Origin: Leishmania infantum JPCM5
Lineage: Eukaryota > Euglenozoa > Kinetoplastea > Trypanosomatida > Trypanosomatidae
NCBI RefSeq assembly: GCF_000002875.2
Contig: NC_009404.2
Location: 1 to 32,500, forward strand
DNA: 32,500 nt
Direction: 5' to 3'
Notes under the pieces: generated by a model
Databases searched by the model: none
What the model was told of the DNA's origin: nothing
Seen by the model: only the letters and a program-made list of their open reading frames with translations
Shown here: positions 26,146 through 32,500 of the stretch, one piece after another
How positions within the stretch are numbered: position 1 is the first letter of the stretch
Layout: each line of letters starts with the position of its first letter
Position numbers and translations under genes: made by a program

Positions 26146-26653
26146 GCTGCACCGCCCGCCATTCTCACAGGGCCCCATCGCGTGGTGCCAAGCAGCCGCA
26201 CACACACACACACACGCCACGGCAACGCGCCCACTCAGTCATCTGAGCACGGCATCCGCCTCAAGCTCGACCCACCCACATCCGCCACGCAGGTCGCCTC
26301 GCAGACGCTCGCATTGTCCCAACCAGCACGCGGTGCAGCCGTGGGCGGGCGCTCAGGCTCCCCTCACCACCAGCACAGTCAGGGCCGGGTGAGATGCGCT
26401 GCAGTCGCGCTGACACTTCGCCCATCGTATCGGCGGCACACACGTGTCCACGGTCGCAGGTCGCTCCGGAGCAACGCCATCCTCCACATCACCGCCGGCA
26501 TCAGCAGCGGTGCATAGCTCCGGCCTCCCCCTACGCCGTAGGTGCTTGGCCCTGTCACCATCAGAGGTGGCTCCGCATCGGTAGGGGGGGATAGCAGGGC
26601 TGCTTTGCTTCCCCACAGACTGAAAATACACGCAGCCCTGTGATGCCACGCAC
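26146..26653 (-). mobile_element. SIDER2-like retroposon copy 3
   Basis: Identical to copy 2 over almost the whole length, apart from (CA)n and G-run length. It shares copy 2's left edge (GCTGCACCGCCCGCC) but stops about 25 bases earlier on the right, after GCCACGCAC. In minus orientation this is a slight 5' truncation, as expected from incomplete reverse transcription. It lies about 1.2 kb downstream of the channel stop codon, probably in its 3' UTR. No target-site duplication is obvious. Confidence 0.68.
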
Positions 26654-27886
26654 CGAGCAGTGTCGCCTCGTCATCATGGAAAGAGGTAGGGGGCGCGGTG
26701 CGCAAGGAAAACCAGCAATATGCAACCTATGCACCTGTGCACCAGCCATTCTGTCTTTTCTGCGGCGGTTCGTCGAAACTGGTAATGTCTCTCAACGTGC
26801 GCCGCCATGCTCAATGAGCATGGCGGCCGACTTTAAGGCTCTTTATCTCGTTCTATCAGCACAGAAAAGGGAAGGAGGCGTGATCCATGCAAAGGAGAAG
26901 TCAACGAGGTGGACGGTGGCCAACAGCAGCAGAAAAATGTTAGGGCGCACAAGCATAAAGCACCGTGGCCCGAGCCGCCAATCAGCAGTCGTATCGACTT
27001 CTCCCGTCGCCCTCCGTCTACCGTCCGCAATCGCCTGAGCACAAAGCATCGAAAGAAGCAGAAGGCGAGCGGTGGCAACGCGCTGTGCCCTCTCGCTTCT
27101 TCTCTCCTCTTGCAGTGTGTGATGCGCGTGCCTGATCCTCTGTCTCACACGTTGAGCTCTCCAGCACCGCCATCGTCTGTCGTGCTCTTCACCACCACCT
27201 CCGCCGCTAGCCTCCACGCATCCCTCTTGACAGCAGCAAAGCAGGAGATGCCCGACGACTTGCAGCACGCAAGCAAGGCCTGTGTGTCAGCCCTCGCGGA
27301 GGCGTTAACACTCAGCACCTGCCGCGACAGAGAACAGAGAAGGGAGCGTCGGAGGACATACGCGCACAGTCGCACATCCATACACAACTGCAAAGAGAGA
27401 CAGAGACCCGGGAAAGATACACCGCACAAGCGACGCTCCAGCGCGCAGCGTAGACAATAACCAAAGAAGAACAGAAACATAAAAAAACGCGAAACGCCTA
27501 GAGCAGGTCAGTGCACAAGAGCGGCCGTTTTCGCGTTGAAGAAACTCTCTCAAGGGGGCTCGAGTCGCGCCTCGACGTGTGAGGGTGGGTGAATGAGATA
27601 GAAACGCAACGAGTATTGCGGGAGCGCGCCACTGCCTCGACTCGCCAGCAAGCGCAAGAATATAGAGGTAGCGGGAAAGCGATCGGCAAGTGATAACGGC
27701 ATGAGCGACCGGAGGAGACGCGAATTGGGCAACAAAAAGAAAACGTGATGCCATTCGTATGACCGTGAGAGAAAAACACTTGCTGACGTCAACAACGTAG
27801 ACACACGCATGCCTACCAGTTACCATACGCACTTACTTCAAATCTGCCGTATTCATCGCCTCTGCAGCCCTTTGGCCATGGGTGCG
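26654..27886. other. Presumptive 3' UTR of the channel gene
   Basis: 1.2 kb between repeat copy 3 and the channel stop. It contains the perfect 27-base palindrome at 26801-26827. The 175-codon minus-strand frame here (27305-27832) is Arg/Ser/Phe-rich without domains and is judged non-coding. Confidence 0.55.
26801..26827. repeat. Perfect palindrome, 13-bp arms around one base
   Basis: GCCGCCATGCTCA at 26801-26813, one A, then its exact reverse complement at 26815-26827. In RNA from the minus strand it would form a long GC-rich hairpin with a small loop. It lies in non-coding sequence between repeat copy 3 and the channel stop codon. Confidence 0.9.
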
Positions 27887-30800
27887 CTACGTTCGCACCA
27901 TGTTCAAGCTGCCGTCCAGACAATAAATGATATCCTCCATCAGCAGCGGCATGCACATCGGCGGGTTGGTCACAAAGTAGCGCGGCGTGCCACTCAGCAT
28001 CTCGGATGCCGGGAACAACCGAAACACGCCGATCGCCACACACTTCCGCTTCGAAAGAAGAAACTCAAACGCGTCACCGAAGGTCTCAAAGTGCAGGGAC
28101 TGGTTACCGCACAGCTTGAAGAGCGTCTGTGACTGTGCCGTGCGGTTTGTCCACACCGCCTTGTCAAACATCTCCGCAGTGGACGTGAGGTTGAGGGCCA
28201 TCTCGAAGAACTTGACGATGCGCGAGTCACGGTGGCTATGGATGAGAATCGTGAAGAGCATGTTCGAGGAAAAAAACCGACCCATCATAAAGGCGAGTGT
28301 CTCCTGAAAATTTTCCTCGCCACGCGAGCGCCACACTGCATCGTTGTGGAAGGGGGACACCTTGATAGAAAAGAGGAAGGACTGCAGCTCTACGACGATG
28401 TTCTGCTCACGCGCGCCGCTCAGCCCATCCCGCGTCTGCTCATTCCACTCCAGCAAATCGCGCACGCTGTTCTCGACGGAGCAGATGGGAACGTCACCAA
28501 AGTCGCGTGGCCCCATCTGCGAGCAGTACAAGAGAATGCCTCGCACATTGCTGACGTCCGTGTCCGCCGTCAAGGCGTAGTTCAGGTGCGCGTCCAAGGA
28601 GCCCTGACCTCGAATGTAGCGCAGTGGTGTCCCAAAGATCTCTTTCCAGGTCTGCAGAAACTGGGGCGGATACTTGCGCAGCGTCAGAAGAGTCAGGCGG
28701 GAGTGGGCGTGCACCGCGCAGATGCACTGCATCATCACGTACAGCTCGTACTGCGCAATCGTCTGCGAAATGACGTCCTCGTAAACGGACGTGGTCGTCT
28801 TGCGAAGAATAGAGCTAGTCTGATCAATAAAGAGAAAGACCTCGTCCTGGTGCTTCGACTCCATGGCCTGGCGGTCATGCTCAGAGATCGCCGATAGATA
28901 CGCGTCGGCGGCCTTGAGGATCGTTGCGTTGATCTGGTCCGTCACACAGCGAAGCTCCTCTTCGCGATCGTCCGCTGGTATGGTCGAATCCGACAGAAGG
29001 CTTTGGCGACGCCGTGTGAGGTACCACAGGTGGGAGGTGGTATTTCGACGCAACTGCAGCGAAGCGAGCGGAATACCGCACGGGGCACGCACGACATCTG
29101 AGATGCTCATGAGCGCCTGCCGCACCTCTTCCACGGACACCACCTCGTCCTCGGACTTCAGGTCGGCGTGGTCGTCCTCTTTGTCTGCTGCACCGCCGCC
29201 GGTGGCTACGGTGCTCTGCAGCGGCACCATGTCGCACAGAGAGGCGGAGCTTTTGTATGGGTAGAAAACAAAAGAGGAGTTCATATTCTCGTGCAGAAGC
29301 TCGCCCTTGTCGAGGTCCTGGCGGAAGTGGGCGCCGTACGTCTCCCTGGCCGCCTCGTTCAGTGGCCCGGGGGAGCTGAACTCCTCCAGCGCGCGCGACA
29401 GGCTGTTGCGCGTGCGCTCGTACACGGCCATCAGGACATCATGCTCTTCCAGACGGTAGTTGAGTTCAAAGCGCATTGTCTTGCTTGCGTTGTCCTCCAC
29501 GCTGACGATGAGCACGTCACGGTACTTGAAGCTTGCTACCACCTGCCCAAACGTCGCGCCTACGAAGCGCAGCGGCACCGGGCATGTGCTGATCACGTTG
29601 CGCCGGCTGTACTCGTATTGACTCTTCCACTGATCGACGCCCTTCTCCGTCCACAGATCTGCCGGTTCTTCGCCCTCGGCCCACGCTGTGCGTACGAGAT
29701 TCACCAAGAACGGAACAATTCCCGGAAGCAGCAGCGCACTCGCCATAATATTCTTTTTCATGTGCTCATCGATCACACAGGAGCGCTGCCCCTTCAGCAG
29801 CTTTGCGTGAAGGCCGTAGCGCAGCCACACGTACTGCGGCACCTTCGGCACAAAACGCTCAAATATGATGGCCGCCAGCATCACGTCATCATCGACGCGT
29901 GAGGAGTAGCCCTCGCGAATGGGGAAGATGATGACTGCCGACGCCTCTTGTGCCTTCATGCGACGCAGCGCGAAGGTGTCCAGTGTGTCCACAATGAGGA
30001 ACGTGCTGCGCAGCCGGTAGGTAGGGTGCCGGCCGATCGAGAGCACGTCCGGCGCAAACTCTTTGCTGCAGAAGCACACGGACTTCATTGGATACAGGCA
30101 GAACACCTCGTCCAAAATCGAGATGACCTCCTCGCGGTTGACGTGGCCGTACACGATAAAGTGGTTTTTGCGGCCAGTATAGGAGCGGTACGCCTTCAAA
30201 ATCTTCGCTGTCGAGCGGATGACGCGGATAAACGTAGGCATCTTCGCAATAAAGACGAAGATGATGACAATGGTGATGGCTTTGCCGTCCGGTGTCTTGG
30301 GTACCACATCGCCAAAGCCGACCGTCGACACAGTTACAATGACGAAGTAGATGGAGACCGCCACGTTCATAGGGTACCCCTGGAAGCACTGGTCGATGCG
30401 GAAGAAACCAGAGGCAGAGAACACCATGCAGATAAAGAGGGTCAGCGGGCCCGCAGCCAGCCGTAGCAAGTCCAGCTTGCGGTTGCGCGGCATCATCAGC
30501 GCGACCGAGTCGAGGATGAAGAGAAAGTACTGCCGCATCGGCCAGCACCGCATGAAGTAAGGAACGTACAGGCGACTGACCCAGCCGAGATTCGACGGGA
30601 TAGAGACGAAGAAGATGACGATTTGGTAAATGGATGTGATGAGCACCACCGTGATAGTCATCACGCTCAGCGAGTAGGCAAAGAACATCTGCACCAGCGA
30701 GATGAACGAGAGCACGGAGCGGGCGTAGAACCACCCGCTGCGCTCGCGGGTGTCGTACTGGACCCAGGTGACGTTGTAGCTCACGGTGGACTGCATAATG

Positions 30801-31219
30801 TAGAGCGCCACCATGGAAAGCTCCACCAGAAACAGGAACGTCCAAACAAAGAAGGCCGCGATCGGGTACTGGCGCACAAACTGCTGGAAGAAGTACTTTG
30901 GCCCGGAAATGTACGTAAAGTCGTTCTCTCTGGTGTGGGCCGCGTGGGTGTTCGACCACGACAGGCTCTTCTGCGCATGTGCCCGATTCTCCAGCTCATC
31001 CAGTTCGTTCGTCTGGGCAAGGTTGCGGCGGACACTGCGCGCGCGCCAGTAGCGCTTCAGGGGAGGCAAGTTTTGGTTACGGGACCGGTGCGATATCGTC
31101 AGGTCAATGGGATGAACATCGTCCACACTACTGGCGGCATCCTCCGCATATCCTTTGCGTGGGTGCGTCGGGCTGAAGTAGCGCGGGAAGTTCCCCGCCT
31201 CCTCGCCTTTGAGCGGCAT
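27887..31219 (-). CDS. Potassium channel, BK/Slo-like with RCK domains
   Basis: 1110-aa membrane protein. About 115 cytosolic N-terminal residues rich in charge precede hydrophobic helices at roughly 115-140, 165-210 and 240-280; the pore helix and selectivity filter VSTVGFGDVVPKT lie at about 297-309; and a final pore-lining helix (ITIVIIFVFIAKM) follows at about 315-327. Immediately after it comes an RCK/TrkA-N-type domain opening with NHFIVYGHVNREEVISIL, the classic start of a Slo RCK1 module. The long C-terminal part (to 1110) should hold the second RCK and ends with a conserved-looking PPMCMPLLMEDIIYCL. It would conduct K+ gated by a cytosolic ligand; calcium gating is inferred from family, and no calcium bowl is evident to me. 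ATG 31219 is the first in-frame Met; the next is within the first helix, so this start is needed. Confidence 0.9.
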   Translation of the reverse strand: MPLKGEEAGNFPRYFSPTHPRKGYAEDAASSVDDVHPIDLTISHRSRNQNLPPLKRYWRARSVRRNLAQTNELDELENRAHAQKSLSWSNTHAAHTRENDFTYISGPKYFFQQFVRQYPIAAFFVWTFLFLVELSMVALYIMQSTVSYNVTWVQYDTRERSGWFYARSVLSFISLVQMFFAYSLSVMTITVVLITSIYQIVIFFVSIPSNLGWVSRLYVPYFMRCWPMRQYFLFILDSVALMMPRNRKLDLLRLAAGPLTLFICMVFSASGFFRIDQCFQGYPMNVAVSIYFVIVTVSTVGFGDVVPKTPDGKAITIVIIFVFIAKMPTFIRVIRSTAKILKAYRSYTGRKNHFIVYGHVNREEVISILDEVFCLYPMKSVCFCSKEFAPDVLSIGRHPTYRLRSTFLIVDTLDTFALRRMKAQEASAVIIFPIREGYSSRVDDDVMLAAIIFERFVPKVPQYVWLRYGLHAKLLKGQRSCVIDEHMKKNIMASALLLPGIVPFLVNLVRTAWAEGEEPADLWTEKGVDQWKSQYEYSRRNVISTCPVPLRFVGATFGQVVASFKYRDVLIVSVEDNASKTMRFELNYRLEEHDVLMAVYERTRNSLSRALEEFSSPGPLNEAARETYGAHFRQDLDKGELLHENMNSSFVFYPYKSSASLCDMVPLQSTVATGGGAADKEDDHADLKSEDEVVSVEEVRQALMSISDVVRAPCGIPLASLQLRRNTTSHLWYLTRRRQSLLSDSTIPADDREEELRCVTDQINATILKAADAYLSAISEHDRQAMESKHQDEVFLFIDQTSSILRKTTTSVYEDVISQTIAQYELYVMMQCICAVHAHSRLTLLTLRKYPPQFLQTWKEIFGTPLRYIRGQGSLDAHLNYALTADTDVSNVRGILLYCSQMGPRDFGDVPICSVENSVRDLLEWNEQTRDGLSGAREQNIVVELQSFLFSIKVSPFHNDAVWRSRGEENFQETLAFMMGRFFSSNMLFTILIHSHRDSRIVKFFEMALNLTSTAEMFDKAVWTNRTAQSQTLFKLCGNQSLHFETFGDAFEFLLSKRKCVAIGVFRLFPASEMLSGTPRYFVTNPPMCMPLLMEDIIYCLDGSLNMVRT

Positions 31220-31409
31220 CGACAGTCAGAGGGTGAGCGGCAGAGCAATGAAGAGAGCGGAAGACAACACGGCACGCGAAAGAAAAACGAAAAACGGAGC
31301 GCCCCCACGCGCGTGAAGCAGCAAAGGCCCAGGCGAGGGCGTTCAGCACAGCACAAAAAGCGAACAAGAAAACGAAACCACAAAAACAGCGAGTGTTCGC
31401 GGGGATGGC
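31209..31409 (-). promoter_or_regulatory. AG-free pyrimidine-rich leader of the channel gene
   Basis: On the minus strand there is no AG dinucleotide from about 31410 to about 31208, while the stretch is rich in C and T. It contains no ATG other than the start at 31219. If trans-splicing uses the AG near 31410, the 5' UTR is about 190 bases without upstream ATGs. The next AG falls inside codon 4. Confidence 0.6.
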
Positions 31410-32500
31410 CTTGGGTGTGTGGGAGGCGTTGGTGTGCTGGCGTGGGTGGATAGGTGAGAGTAGTGATGGTATACTGAGCGACACAACGCCCGTTTCTGCG
31501 CTGCGCTGTGCACAGCCCATGAAAGAGCCAAAAGAAAAAAGAAAGGAGATATCGGCCTCCGGTGAGCGTCGTGAGGGTAGAAGGGGGCGTGGGCCCAATC
31601 ACAAGGTGCTCAACACAAAGATGCTTGCCGACAGAAATGTGAGAGAGCGCCGCGCGCACGCAGTAGAGAAAGAGAGACAGACAAAGGAGGAAGGAGTGAA
31701 GGGGTGAATGAGGGCACACATCAAATGAACGGCATCATCACACAGACAACACGTACGTCACACGCAGGCGATTCATGGGGAGCAGTTGTAGCGCTCGGCG
31801 ACAAGCCCAACAGCAGTCCTGCCGCAAAGCGATATCATTCATGAAGCGGCGCGCGTGCTGCAGTGAGCCATCCACGAGTTAAGCATCTGACAGGCGCAAA
31901 CTCACGCCGTGCGACGTCTGTGACACGGACAGCGCGTGCCATCTTTATAACTTGCAATCCGCGGCACAGATGCGCCGCACCAGTGCCGCCACAGCTGGCT
32001 GAAAGTGTTGAGCAGCGGGAGAAATGAGGTGTGCAAAAAGAGCCTTGTACGCGGGTCCATTCGCGTGGCTGCGTGAACAAAATCGAGGCCGCATCAACTT
32101 TGCGTTCCCCTTCTTCGCCGACACCACCGGAAGAGCCGCGGGGCAATGCGGCTTCGGTGGCTGCCTCACGTGCTCTTTTTCAGTTCACGGTTGCGGTCCT
32201 GCGGCGGCACGTACTCGCACACACACACACACCAAATCATGCCAGCGCTGTCACAATGTTTTCTCGCTTCCGTTAGGGGCTGCTGTGGCGCAAATACGCT
32301 TTCGCGAATGTGTATATGCGTGGGTGTTCGCTCGCTTGTGCTCATTGCTGCTGGGCTGCGGTCCACGCGTGGAGAAAGCATGAGAAAGAGAAAGAGGAGT
32401 GGAGAGAGGAGGACGAGGTGGTGATGATACCACCTTCATGCTGTCTCTCTGCCGCCATCCACCCCAAAAGGTCAGCCTTCGCAGCAAGGCGCTCCGAAAA
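31410..32500. other. Intergenic region at right edge
   Basis: About 1.1 kb with no convincing coding frame. It contains a (CA)n tract at about 32217-32231 and minus-strand pyrimidine stretches. It is probably the 3' UTR of the next minus-strand gene, whose stop lies beyond the window. Confidence 0.5.

Noticed and set aside
29889..30959. 356-codon frame on the channel strand
   Set aside because: Lies entirely inside the channel gene in another frame; GC-rich codon bias keeps it open.
30623..31453. 276-codon plus-strand frame
   Set aside because: Antisense to the channel start and on the non-coding strand of a directional unit; no domains.
1..32500. tRNA, snRNA or CRISPR features
   Set aside because: No A/B-box pair, cloverleaf or spaced direct-repeat array was seen by eye; a tRNAscan or covariance search would be needed to exclude small RNAs fully.

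Overview
The window is one end of a chromosome from a trypanosomatid, almost certainly Leishmania (or a very close relative). It opens with C-strand telomere repeats (TAACCC). All convincing genes lie on the minus strand and read toward the telomere as one polycistronic unit. No gene shows an intron. Coding regions are separated by 0.6-2.4 kb of low-complexity sequence containing pyrimidine tracts and AG acceptors suited to spliced-leader trans-splicing. As I recall it, the gene order (RPC2, WD40 protein, DOT1B, phosphate permease, ASF1, BRCA2) matches the end of L. major chromosome 20 and of T. brucei chromosome 1. The species cannot be fixed from sequence alone.

Layout from left to right: 1-309 telomere repeats, an array of about 21 copies of the octamer CCAGTACA, and a telomere-associated segment. 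310-793 is a truncated copy of a dispersed retroposon-like repeat. Then come RNA polymerase III second-largest subunit (1533-4931), a WD40 protein resembling WDR18/IPI3 (5566-6804), a DOT1 histone H3 methyltransferase (7805-8644), a second repeat copy (9832-10369), a PiT/PHO-4 phosphate permease (10587-12215), an unrecognised helical protein (13124-14092), histone chaperone ASF1 (15570-16046), BRCA2 (17027-20524), an MRG-domain protein (21575-22186), a protein that looks like a catalytically dead endonuclease/exonuclease/phosphatase fold (23797-25524), a third repeat copy (26146-26653), and a large RCK-type potassium channel (27887-31219). From 31220 to the right edge I see only untranslated or intergenic sequence.

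Several genes share a theme: DOT1, ASF1, BRCA2 and the MRG protein all act on chromatin or recombination, and they sit within about 22 kb of a telomere. The repeat copies lie in the presumptive 3' UTRs of RPC2, the permease and the channel. They are nearly identical, which is unusual for the usually degenerate SIDER retroposons they resemble.

The most interesting points are: the octamer expansion at the telomere; the near-identical SIDER-like copies, one fused to telomeric sequence; BRCA2 with an N-terminal RanBP2-like zinc finger, a vestigial third BRC repeat and a reduced Tower; the EEP-like pseudoenzyme; and three perfect palindromes, one in the channel 3' region and two side by side in DOT1.
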